64,000 bases of DNA from Pyronema omphalodes (taxonomy: Eukaryota > Ascomycota > Pezizomycetes > Pezizales > Pyronemataceae). Numbering within the stretch: the first letter of the stretch is position 1; every line of letters starts with the position of its first letter. The DNA is taken from positions 1 through 64,000 of the forward strand of contig JAJJXM010000051.1 in assembly GCA_024516155.1 (NCBI GenBank), in the 5' to 3' direction. The position numbers were made by a program, and so were the translations under genes. Below the pieces are notes generated by a model. That model saw only the letters and a list, made by a program, of their open reading frames with translations, was not told the origin of the DNA and ran no database searches. Below, piece by piece: positions 52,477 to 64,000 of this stretch.

Positions 52477-52858
52477 CTTGGGCGGGTTGCTGCTGACGAG
52501 GTGCTTAGGCTGGAGCTGCTGTCGGGGTCGTCGTAGACTTTCACTGTCTGTTTGCCGAAATATCCGCTAAACCTAGGTGGGACACTGTGTTCAAATTCAC
52601 GTGATTGTGACTGTTGCTCCAGGGTTTGTGGGGCATCACCATGAATGGACTAGTGTATCTCTACGAGAGGTGCATCAGCCATGTTGTGACTGCTTTGAGG
52701 CTTAGCTAAGGGCACACACTAGCATAAACGCCAAGCCATCCAATCGCGGGAAATGTGAGAGTGCTATGGTCCGGGAATCAGCTTGACTACGACAACGCCC
52801 GCCCGTCGACCAATCTTACGTCCATTCCGCAGCGAATTTACCGGAAAATATCAACAAA
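52477..52858. promoter_or_regulatory. shared bidirectional promoter region of RPL5 and RPS14
   Basis: 382 bp between the two divergent start codons, including both 5' leaders. A CACGTG word occurs at about 52599 (TTCACGTGATTG). The arrangement would allow co-regulation of one large-subunit and one small-subunit protein; no bound factor can be proven from sequence. Confidence 0.6.
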
Positions 52859-53565
<707 letters not shown>

Positions 53566-55185
53566 ACATATCGCCCACTCGATATGTTTGTGGAAAAAAT
53601 TGGGTTCATTTTTTTTTCGGTGTTTTTGCTATTTGAATGATAATGTCATCAACTCGGTCCTTTTGACTGCCATAATGTCGCTTTGAGTCTTGTGTTTCGC
53701 CTTCGTGAACTGGGTTAAAAAATTCACATCTAAAAACATGTCCTTGTGAATCCAAGTAATCCATATTTGATGAAGTTATTGTTTTTGGCAAATATTGATC
53801 CACACAATGCTCTTCTGTATCAGGCTTGGCACCTTTGCCCTGCAAGCTTCGTTGTCGTAATTGCATCACAACATATCATGTAGACTATGACCACAGCCAT
53901 GATATGTCGCACTCATAGCATCTTTCTGGCTCCTCATTATCAACTCAACTCTTTCTCAACAACCTTGGCCATTCCATTCAACCCCTTCACTATACAACAA
54001 TCCCCTGTAAAAAGAAACTATATCGTTCTCTGTGTGAATAAACATCAGTACTAAAGAATCCCAGACACCCACCTCCGGATTACTCTTCATCAACTAAGAT
54101 TTAGAGATATCAGTTCCCATACCCTTCAGTATACCCCTCTCTAACTTCTTTATAGCCCGAATCACACGACTGAGGTTACAAATTCAATTTTTACTTGATC
54201 TGAAGTTCTGGACTATCGATGCTGCATAAAATATAAATCTTCCTACAACCAAAAGAGCTCGTATAGATATATGGATACCACATAAACTGTTCAGTTGAAA
54301 GTATTAAATGGCCAAAACATGGGGATCTGTGTGATGGGTTTTACGATGAAGACGCATAATGTGGGGTGTAGAGCTGGGCATTCGTGTAGGTTTGAGTGTG
54401 TATATAGTTATGGATTTGAAAATTTCAATACCGGTAGGGCTTGGAAGCTGAGATTCTGGCTGATTCAAATTTTGGTGTTGATTTAGATAATACACTTTTC
54501 TTTTGTGTTAGAACTATGACGTTTATTTTGCTGATTTATGTGTATACCCTATTCCATGTATGCCTAGCCTCAACCCAGGAGTGAAAAGAGTGCGGTATAT
54601 TAATTACATCTTTTTCTATATGTGACTTGCTTTGGCTGGTAAGATTGCAGATAGATTTGACCAGGAACACGTCATTAACCTGGTGGGCAGTTTCCGTATT
54701 AGTCCGCAAATTCATTACACCTGTTAAGCCGCCAACACTGAAGCACTAAACGATATATGTTGGCACCATATGAGGTGCTAGCAACTTTAGGTGTCAAAAT
54801 CCAGGAAACTCACGTTGATCCCGAAGAATCTTTGGAAATATAAAAGAAAAAAATCCATATGTACCGGCTTGACAACGATAGAGATCCTATATATGTCCCC
54901 CTTAACCCGCTTCCACAATCAGCCTATACCCTCATTTCCTACTTTCCATCACTTCATTATTTCATCTTCAAAACTACTTCCATTTTCGTTCTAATGGAAG
55001 ATCAAGTCTTCAATTTCTTTCTCACTAATTTCCTAAAATGAAATCAATTCTCAAGGCTGCATCATGTCCATAACTACTCTTCGAAAATCTAATAAATACA
55101 AACTATTATGTAGATAGCAACACATCAAGATAATGTGCCCCAAATTATGGGCATGGCCATGGCAATCTTCTATCATTATTAATTA

Positions 55186-55335
55186 CTTCCTCCATCACCA
55201 CTTCCTCCATCACCACTTCCTCCATCACCACTTCCTCCATCACCACTTCCTCCATCACCACTTCCTCCATCACCACTTCCTCCATCACCACTTCCTCCAT
55301 CACCACTTCCTCCATCACCACTTTCCTCCATCACC
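55186..55335 (+). repeat. 15-bp minisatellite (CTTCCTCCATCACCA), about 9-10 units
   Basis: Nine perfect units from 55186 to 55320 and one unit with an extra T. Its length is a multiple of three, so it makes open frames of repeated HHFLH on plus and SGDGG on minus; I do not regard these as genes. Confidence 0.95.
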
Positions 55336-55641
55336 CACCCCCGCCCCTGTCTTATAACAACAAAAACAGCGACACACCAAACCAAAACCCAAACCTAAAT
55401 CAATCATTAAACCCCGGAATTATCCCCAAAATCACCACCCTAGGTCGGAAGAAATTGCTACAACCCCCGGTGATAGGGTTGACTTTCTGTCTCATTTCCA
55501 ATTCTACTTATGTATAAGTTTATCTTTTAATCCCTTTATCACTCTTACCCTATATTTATATCCTTCTTACAGGTACATACCCAATCAAAATATCCCACAA
55601 AACAACCCCCCCCCCCCCCTCCCCTCAAAAAAAAAAGGAAT

Positions 55642-55737
55642 CCTCCATCCTTATCCTCCATCCTTATCCTCCATCCTTATCCTCCATCCTTATCCTCCAT
55701 CCTTATCCTCCATCCTTATCCTCCATCCTTATCCTCC
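55642..55737 (+). repeat. 13-bp minisatellite (CCTCCATCCTTAT), about 7 units
   Basis: Seven tandem units plus a partial CCTCC. It shares the CCTCCATC core with the 15-bp array 300 bp upstream. Confidence 0.93.
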
Positions 55738-56008
55738 GAGAGTTGATATGTGAATAAATTATAGAGTTTGGGTTTAACTTTATTTTGTATGAAGCATGCC
55801 CTGGGTGCGGCTAGTGGCTTTTTGAATCTCGAGGGTTTCATGGGAATTGTGGGCTAGAATTATGAATTTAAGCTTAGTTTAGCAGAAATGACGTTTACCA
55901 TACATATACTCCTTAATCTTTCCAGTTGATAGATGAGATATGTTCACTCTTGATCTCGTTTTCGTTATTTCCTTAATTCGTCATTTCATTATTCGTAGCC
56001 AATTATTA

Positions 56009-57437
56009 CTATCGGGAATCGACTGATTCTATTTTCGACCAGGTTCCACTACTACCAATCTCATCTCTAGTAGATCTATGATTCGACAACGTACTCAACC
56101 TAGCCTCTGATCTTCCGGCTGGTATAAACTCTTCCCTAGAAGTTTCCGGGCTGATTGATTCAATACTCTCTAGATCCCACTCATGGGTAAACGTCATTCT
56201 AGGTGAGCTTCTAGTAGAACGTTCTCCTATTCCTTCCCGCATTTGATATGTTGCTGTCGGTGTGTTGAAATTGCTTGGCCGCTTGCCATGCCAGCAGCGT
56301 TTTAATAGCGGCTTTACCATTGGAACTGATGCTGCTACGAGGGCGCAGTTTGTTTCAATTCTAGAAGGATTGTTAGTAAATGACTGATGAAGTGACTAAT
56401 TCTTGTGGGATCATACAAGGTCCATAAATGGGATTTTGCCACGGCTTGAGTAACGTTCGCCGCATCAAACTCAATTGTAAATATCATACGCCAAACACCG
56501 GCAACGAATGATCTGTTTTTTAATCTAATTAATATCCCTTCCTTTCCTTCAACTTTGAGATGGGTTTCAAAAAAGAAACATACAGAATTCCAAGTCCCAA
56601 TAATGGGACGAATACCATCTTTTGCTTCAACGGAAGTTTCATCTTGAATACCGCCGATACCGGTAGAAGCAATGCAACGGCGTCTAATATTACCAATGCC
56701 ACGCTTCCAAAAATAAATAAAAGACTGGCATTGACACACTCAGTTGAATTGAGTTTTGTAGTAGATTCAGCGATAGGTCCACATTGAAGGATTTTTGTAA
56801 CTCCAAAGATGACAAAAAGGGCACCATTGATAGCGAGATAAACCCAGCATATCATATGGAAATTGTCCGAGACTGACAGACTTCGATACCAGATAACGAG
56901 TGAAGCTCGTAAGGTATGTATGGCCAACAAATAAAGTAGTATTTGGGCGTAAAGTAATTTGTAAAATGTCGGAAGGTAGGAATTTGGGACTTTGGAGATG
57001 TTTTGTCCTAAACCAAAGTGTATCGATTCATAGACGACGGAGGTATCGGCGATTGCTGCTACCTGTGCACCGATGATGCGCTTAGCCTAGGCCCTTTCCC
57101 TTCCCCGAGATTTCCAGATTTCTCCGCCCAGCCCCGATTACAGTACGCAAGCTCATCTTTCTCTCTCTCCATCTCCCTCTTTCTCTCCTCCCCTCTCTCT
57201 GCTCTACCTGATCACATCTCAGAGAAATCAAAAATCTCCACATACCACGACAATACATATCAAGCCGTCGTCCCAATTGAAAGCATTGAGAATAAAGTGT
57301 CTGGAGTAAAGCCGAAGCATGGTGATTATTGTGCTAGCGGCGCATAATGACCATATCACCCAGCTGTACCATGACATCGAAATCCATTCATCACTGCGGT
57401 TCATTCCTTCATCGTGTAAAGTGATGTTCATTACCAT
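56009..57437 (-). CDS. fungal rhodopsin-fold integral membrane protein
   Basis: Multi-exon minus-strand gene. Exon 1 (from ATG 57437, or 57404 giving MNRSDEWISMSWYSWVIWSL) carries LRLYSRHFILNAFNWDDGL, the conserved first-loop motif of the fungal rhodopsin-like domain (PF20684-type). An intron (donor near 57260, acceptor at about 57075) leads to exon 2, with VAAIADTSVVYESIHFGLGQ, YAQILLYLLAIHTLRASLVI, HMICWVYLAINGALFVIFG and LLFIFGSVALVILDAVALLL. Exons 3 and 4 add FVAGVWRMIFTIEFDAANVT and, after a further intron near 56330-56410, ETNCALVAASVPMVKPLLKR and a polar Ser-rich tail. This is about seven membrane segments in all. Such proteins are plasma-membrane proteins of unclear, possibly receptor-like function. 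Exact splice sites of exons 2-4 are approximate. Confidence 0.75.
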
Positions 57438-60400
57438 CGACTTCTGTCGTCTTTATTGCTTTTGTTGTCGTCGTCTTGGTCTTCTTCTTTTCCGTAGTGG
57501 TGCAGGATATCAGGATATCAGGATATCGAAATTGAAAGCGCCGTCGACGAAAGCGAATTCGAAGTCCGAACCGAAACGAGCGAGGAATGACGCTGACAAC
57601 CGATTTCGCGTATCATAAGGTTGTTGCTTTAAATTTTTTGGAAATTCCTTGATGATTCTTGGACGGATTTTTTCAAATTTGTGATGAAGACCATGCTTTT
57701 ATAATAAAAGAAAAAAAAAAGATGAAAATAAGAAAAGAAAAATAAAGAGAACGAATGGTATTCAGCTCAGGGTGAAATATGTACTATCCGTCCTCTCTGC
57801 TGCAAAATTGAGAAAAACGGAGACCCGCAACGGTAATTTCGAACTAGTCAACACGTGTGAAAGTAACGATCTTCTTGGATTCTTTAACCACGCCCCCCCA
57901 TACCCCCTTCACCGCATAACCCATACGTTGTCATGGACCCTGTTTGAGACTTGCTGAAAGCGGATAAAAACGGATGAAAGCAGCATTCATGGCGCTATCA
58001 CGATCTTCACGGTCGCGTTTACCGCAGGGGGAAGGCGAATATAACGCGCTTACCGTTCTTTAAATCACACCGCGACAGCTTTTCTTTATGCAGGGGTGAT
58101 TTGGGGGGGGGGGGGGGGGCAGGTCAGGGCAGGGCATCCCAAATACCGACGAAGAAGCGAAGAAATGAAGAATCGAAGAATCGAACAGACCATGCGAAGA
58201 CGAAGCGACGAAGCGATGAAGCAGGGAGGCAGGAAGGTAGGGGGCCAGGGAGACAGGCAACAGGCAACAGTTCCAATGCATCAATTGTGGAGAGGCTAGG
58301 GAAACTCGGGGATTGGGGAACCCAGGACAGATGTCTTGAGCCTTGACTGTTGACGTCTTAAGACTCTACATACGTACCTGAGGGGGATACTCGGGTACCT
58401 GACCGGTCGATGCGATTTCTTAGACTTGCGGCGATTCCGATTCATATGCATCATATGTAATCTGATGGATTGTCCTGTCCCCGTCCTCGTCCTCGTCCCC
58501 ACGAGTATATCCCTCCCTTCCTCCCTCCCTTGACCTGGAAGAATACCGCTTGTACTCTACATAACTACTTGTAGTTCCCAAACTATCGGGCGATACCATC
58601 AGAGCTTAGCAAAACTCGGGTTGAAAGCTCGATATGGTGCTCCTTGATAAAGACTGCCTACATACCAAAAGGCTAAGCTACCAAATACTATGCCATACTA
58701 CTGCTGGATATCGCTTGTCGCTGCCGTTTTATCCACACGAGGATTATATGCCATGCCCTGTAAATTGATCAGTCACCAAGGGTATGATGCCCATACATAC
58801 GAATCTGATCAAACCAAACGGGGTATGGTGACGAGGTAGACGAAACCGTATGGCGCTCCATAGACGAAGTACATGGACGAAGCCATAACCAAAATGGAGT
58901 AGACGTTATGTATGGTTATGGTGCCGATTCACTATGATGATGATGCTGGTGTCGGTAGGCATCATATGTGTAGGCCCTAGTTATAGTACCTAGGTCCTAG
59001 GAGAATCCGGGAGAATCTAGGATGAACGGAAGTAAAGTTCCAGCAGAAAAGTAGTAAAGCACGGGCCCGTGTATGCTGCTCTACTGTATGTAATCTTATA
59101 GGTAGGGTACATACAGTGATGATGATGGTGATGAGACAAATGCTTGCATCTGATGATGGTGATGGTTTCCGATATCTCCCCCGGCTCGGCCCCGGAACCG
59201 ATAAAAAGCCGTCCCGTCTGTATGACTATGGCTATGACATATATCTATACAACGTATTGTATAAGATTTATTTTTACCAGATTTTTGGAGAAAAGCCTCA
59301 TATCATGAAGATTAAACCTATTTATAAATAGAATTACTGTTTACCTTAACTAATAACTCATATCCAACATACGGAGCATTCGATACCGTCCATTAATTAT
59401 GAATGAGGCTCCCGAGATCGAGTAGAGTACATATTTGACCCCCGTGATTTCATATCATCAAAAGCCGATTGATCCGGTATCTAAATTTCGTTTTCCTTTT
59501 CCTTCTACCAAAGTCGTAGCACGTAAGTACGTAAGCACTTCACTTCGCCACTTACTTACTCGTTCATACTCATCTCCTTCTCGCGTCCAAAAATTGGGGT
59601 CGGGGTTTGGTTTGGTTGGGTCGATCGAGATCGGAATTGCAACAAATGTCGTATGGTGCCATAAGTGGATTTATTTATTTTGGAAAGAAAAACAGATGAA
59701 TGGTCATGGAGTTTGGATCCACATGTATAGTATGGGATTTTCGGTAATTATTGTTATTGTTATTGTTATGGATATTGGATAATGGATACATATGGGGTAT
59801 CGAGGATTACTCCTGGAAGTGGATTCTCGGTTCTTTGAATGGCCCAGTATAACTAGATCCACATCCATAGATCCACCACTTTGTTTCTCCGCGTATGTGT
59901 TAAGCGGGTTGTGGAGCAAGGACAAGCATATCCATGTACATATTTCATTCCAGAGGTGATGTAATAAGGGGTCATATCTACACACATATAAGATAGAAAA
60001 TCTCTCGATTCGATACTATGGGGGTTTCTGAAAAAAAGAAGAGGAACTGTGAGTGGTTGGTGAAATTAAATTAAGCCGTATTTGTGTGATTTTCACATTC
60101 TGTTAGATGGGCTTAGGATTGGGTTGAGAATTCAACAAGGAGAGGAGGAGAGATGTAGCCTTGTATAGCTTTTGCTAGCATTGCATTGTATCAGTGAAAA
60201 GCATCGCACTGTTGGTAAACCTGAGCTTGAGTTCGAGTATAAGTAGAGCAGGGTATGGTAGAGATGGAATAAAATACAGTAGAGCAGAAAGGCAACTTCC
60301 TTCCTTCAAAGTTTTCTTCACCTCCAAAAAAAAAAAAAAAAAAAAAAAAAAATGAGCCGACTCAACTCAACTTCTAATCTAAAAACGATATCATCTTGTA

Positions 60401-62500
60401 CATATAGTTATTAAGTTCATAACTACCAACTAGTGCCTACAGTCTACAAACTACCCCCATCTAAGAAAGCCCCGTCGACTTAGAAAATGAAACTCAAACC
60501 CAAAAACCACAATCGAAATCTAAAGGTTATGATCCGGTAAATGGCGCCATAGTTAAAACAAGCTTTTATGGCGCTTCATTTAACGAGTTTAAAACCATAT
60601 CACAGTAGGGTATGTAGTGTACAAACTATCAAGCGGTCTATTCTCCGTGCTCCCTGGATCTCATATGTCATGTCGGCATACTCGTGTATGGAGCTATGTT
60701 TCTGGCACCATGTTCATGTATGTACAGTACAGTATTTTCCAACAGAACCCGCACGCGGGTGACAACGATGTTACGGTACTTACCTAGAGGCTAATAGGTA
60801 CCTGAATACCTCGTTCTCGTGCTCGTTCCTGCAGCATAGTGTTAGAGCAACAAATATCGGAGTGCTCCTATGGTCGTAGCTGGTCGGTCAAATAACATAT
60901 GTACCTATATCGGCCGATCTCATCGAAAGTATGTACCACCATATATAAAAGCAACCACCATAGGCATCGCCGTAGAAACAGAAAAGCAAATAAGTTTGAA
61001 CCAATTAAGCCACAATGAGTTGAGGATTCTTGCACGTGTACGATGGGATGATTGGGGTGATTTAAGTTTGGGGGTTTAGGTTTACTAAACGATTGTTAGG
61101 TGTCGTGATATGATATGTACAATTATGGATTAATGCGTATGACATGCCATGGTGATTTAACCTTGCTGTGAAGATGTGAATAGGTGTGGTGCACCGTGTC
61201 TATGCAGGCAAAATACATAGGCAACGGTTTCAGAAATTCCTGGAATTGCATTGCGTTAAGGAATGTATGTAAGTGTCAAAAAGGTATGTAACTCGTCATG
61301 TACCTAGGTAGTCGCTGAACTTCACGTTCACGTTCCTGTGGCACGTTGCACGTTGCACGTTGCTTCAACTTAGGCCTTAGGCCTTGGGTTTTAGGTCTTA
61401 AGCCACGAACTACGAACCCATGAACCACGGGTTTTGCCATCCATATCAACCGCGAGTCTACATAAAGAGCCCAAAGTCTCAGGAAAGCGGTGTAGAATGT
61501 ACAGTTAGAGTACATACGTATGGTTCGTATGCTTCATAAATCCTGGAGCTTCAAGCTACCAACGTCAATTCTAAATTTCGGTAAACTGAAAGCTGTAAAC
61601 TGAAAATTGAAAATCTGGTCCTCGGGATTTGCCTATGGTGCTTAACGGTTCTCAGTTATGTGCATGATAGTAACTTTGTTTAGTAAAGCAAAAATGTGTG
61701 GTGTGCGTGATGGATGTTTCAAGCACTGTATGTACATGCTACTCGTGATAAATATGGTGCTTGACCTGATTTTGCCACGATGACATAGAATCGGTGAGCT
61801 TTAATGAATGTATGTATCGGCGCCGTAGATTATCATAGACTCAAAGGATACTCAAGATTCCAGACTTCAGGGTGGAAGAGAAATCATCCAGCAATGTAGC
61901 TAGTTGCGCGATGCCATCGATGATATGTATCGATGGAGGGTATCAATACCAATACCCATACGTCCCAATACCAATTACCAATTACATCTGTATTTGTACG
62001 GAAATGAAAATGAACATAAAAAGAGGCAGAAAAAACCATAGACGAAAGACAAGACAAGAAAGGCTTTTTGTTTTTCATAAACGGTTAATTAGGTATATAC
62101 AAGATACATATAAGCCTTGTGGATATGTATGGTGCATACTCAGTCGATGGGTGAAATTTGAATACATACGCATCCATATGTAGCATCGAGTCCAGATTTC
62201 ATACTCTCATCCCCTCATCCCCTCATCTCGCTAGGTCTAGCCTTTCTGTACCTGTCTGCCATAGTGGTGCCTGCCCCGCTGTACCTGTCATAGTAACCAG
62301 CGGTGGACAGCCATACCCTGAGCCCCACCACCGCGTCCTGCAATTGCTTGCTTGCCTGCTTGCTCGCTTGTCTGCTTGCACCATCCCGAGCGTAGTCCGT
62401 CGCGCGTCCTGCTTGCCTGCACGATCGCCGTACACGAGTAGTCCGTCGCGTCAACGCGCTCGCGAACTTAAACTTTCCTTCCCTTTCCCTTCCTCCCACC
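57438..62500. other. 5-kb region without a recognisable gene
   Basis: Pyrimidine-rich leader sequence near 57440-57480, a 17-G run at 58103-58119, a purine-rich GAAGC/GAATC patch at 58140-58230, a 27-A run at 60326-60352, and short local repeats (GTTGCAC triplet near 61335, TTAGGCC pair near 61370). All frames are below 140 codons and lack domains. From about 62200 to 62500 a TGCTTGC/CTTGCC-rich patch precedes the Nnf1 start. Confidence 0.5.
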
Positions 62501-63507
62501 ATGTCCAACCACGCCGACGCAACGATACCCAGCATACCCACCGAACCGAACGATGTAGATATCCCAGATGCACCTGATGTTGCCATAAACTCTACTACTA
62601 CTACCACCGAGGATGAGGATATACATATTGGCGATGCTCCCGATTCCGGTTCCCACGACCACAATGATGATGATGCGAATTCCACAGCAGCAGCAGCAGC
62701 AGCATCCACATCAGAGCAACAACCACCAGTAGAAACAGCAGCAGAACCAGTGGAACCAGCAGAACCAGCAGAACCGCCAAAAGAAGAACCACTAGGAAGA
62801 AGAGCCCATACGTTATCAGTCTTCTTCCCAAAAGCTTTGGAGAAATGTCTGTCTATGATCAGCTACCCAAAACTTGCAGAATGCTTTCCTACACTTGCTG
62901 GTGCAAGACCAGAGGTTTTGGCTAGGATTCATGAGAGTATGATTGAGAATATGAGGGGCAAAACTACGGTATGTTATACCTGGATCTTTTGTTACTTTTT
63001 CGGTTGGGGGGGGGGGGGGGGGGGGCGGGGTAGTAGAATATTATTCACCAAGATATCCCCTACCAAAGCTCTTCCTCTTCCATCCTACCATCTTTCTCGC
63101 CCCCCTCTGCATCCTCGATCAACCAACCAGCTAACTCCCCTCTATAGACTGAATTCGCAACCATCCTCTCCTCCCGCAATGTAATCCCCAAACTCAACAC
63201 TCTAGACCACATCACCACCACCGCAGCCACATTATCCTCCGCCGGAGGACCCCCTCCAACCCCACCGTCTACCCTATCACCCCAAGATGTTGTCACAGCA
63301 CATATTCGGCCGGTCCTTACTGCTGCTATTAATCGTGCGGAACGCCAGTTGGTGGAGGTTCAGCAGAGGAATGATGAGTTGATTAGGGATGTGGAAATGC
63401 AACGGAAGGAGATGGAACGATTGGTGGGTGTGCTGGAGGAGGGGAGAAGGGGTATGGCGGAGGCGGTGAGGGGGGTGGAGAGTGCGGTGGGTGTGGTGGG
63501 GGAATAA
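62501..63507 (+). CDS. NNF1: kinetochore MIND-complex subunit Nnf1
   Basis: Two exons (62501-62968, 63148-63507) and a 179-nt GTATGT intron give 275 residues. The N-terminus is long, acidic and Ala/Pro/Glu-rich (AAEPVEPAEPAEPPKEEPLG). Then comes the Nnf1 domain: RRAHTLSVFFPKALEKCLSM, YPKLAECFPTLAGARPEVLA, then EFATILSSRNVIPKLNTLDH, and, after a Pro-rich spacer, VVTAHIRPVLTAAINRAERQ with a C-terminal coiled coil. Nnf1 pairs with Mtw1/Mis12 in the four-subunit MIND complex that links centromeric CENP-C to the Ndc80 microtubule-binding complex. The intron contains a 20-G run (63006-63025). Confidence 0.85.
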
Positions 63508-64000
63508 GAGGCGGGGATGAATAGGGGAGGCAGTGGGAACGGTAGGAGGTGAAGGGGAATAAAGGAAGATGGTATGGAGAGATGATATGAAAAGATATGG
63601 GGGATATGGAGGAATATTAACGAAGAGATGATTCAATACCAACCAAAAAGATATGTGGGGACGAGGGTTTATCTCAATATACAAAGGAGGTATTAACGCA
63701 AAATATCACGTCGAAATAAATCAATACCAATACTAAATAAACATAAACTTTTGATTTATTCATGCATATCTACAATATTGTTATGTCTTTATTATCGTTC
63801 CCCCGCCTCCCTCCCCCCACCATCCGCACTAGCTAACCCACCTCCCTCTTGGCGGTGGACATGGTGGAGAGCGGGTGGGGAGGGGGGAACGGGGAGGGAG
63901 GTGGAGAACGCGGGGGTGGGGGGGAGTGGGTATCATGAGAGAAGGATCTGGGGAAGATCAAGAAATGGCACCACGCATGATATGATTCCAATCAAACAAA
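63508..64000. other. Nnf1 3' flank; nothing further recognised
   Basis: Purine-rich downstream sequence, then a G-rich patch (63850-63930). No coding potential that I trust. Confidence 0.4.

Larger units (their letters stand above)
53566..56008. other. no gene recognised (2.4 kb); two minisatellites
   Basis: AT-rich. Contains the 15-bp and 13-bp arrays listed separately, a 14-C run at 55606-55619, and nothing with domain character. The right end is the 3' flank of the rhodopsin-fold gene. Confidence 0.5.

Noticed and set aside
55133..55357. Frames with repeated HHFLH (plus) and SGDGG (minus)
   Set aside because: Artefact of a 15-bp minisatellite whose period is a multiple of three.

Overview
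The window reads as nuclear DNA of a filamentous ascomycete (Pezizomycotina). The evidence is short GT-AG introns of about 50-70 nt in most genes, fungus-specific proteins (exomer Chs5, kinetochore Nnf1, endo-1,6-beta-glucanase, fungal rhodopsin-fold protein, REI1), a chromovirus LTR retrotransposon and a LINE. I cannot place it below subphylum from sequence alone. All functional calls come from reading motifs; no database search was run.

Layout. 1-3 kb is repeat-derived and holds a non-autonomous hAT-type element (8-bp target duplication, CAGAG-type inverted ends). 3-7 kb is a minus-strand gene for a patatin-like phospholipase with a long repetitive linker and two C-terminal EH/EF-hand modules. 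7.3-10.3 kb holds Chs5 and a Sel1-repeat protein, both minus. An F-box protein lies at 12.3 kb, a secreted GH5 endo-1,6-beta-glucanase at 16.7 kb and an intron-containing tRNA-Leu at 18.2 kb. From 18.7 to 22.2 kb, all minus, come a mitochondrial membrane protein, SDHAF4 and DPH1.

22.36-37.30 kb is a nested transposon block. A LINE (minus strand, 15-bp target duplication) is split inside its ORF1 by a Ty3/gypsy chromovirus (plus strand, 8.9 kb, two 1,358-bp LTRs, 5-bp target duplication). The LTRs differ at only two positions that I can see, so the inner insertion is young. The inner element shows two features that can be read directly: a self-priming type primer site (12 nt complementary to its own LTR) and a gag stop codon embedded in a U-UUU-UAA slip site followed by a hairpin.

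37.3-64 kb returns to single-copy genes separated by long, simple-repeat-rich gaps: REI1 (39.8 kb), a large fungus-type protein of unknown function with two C-terminal membrane segments (44.7-48.8 kb), a small Myb-like protein (49.4 kb), the divergent ribosomal pair uL18/RPL5 and uS11/RPS14 (51.3-53.6 kb), a fungal rhodopsin-fold membrane protein (56-57.4 kb) and the MIND-complex subunit Nnf1 (62.5 kb). Most genes are unlinked housekeeping functions. The only functional neighbourhoods I can argue for are the two ribosomal proteins sharing one promoter region, and possibly Chs5 next to a Sel1 protein (both plausibly linked to chitin synthase III). The gaps carry unusually long poly-G/poly-C runs (14-21 nt), a 24-unit hexanucleotide array and two related minisatellites.
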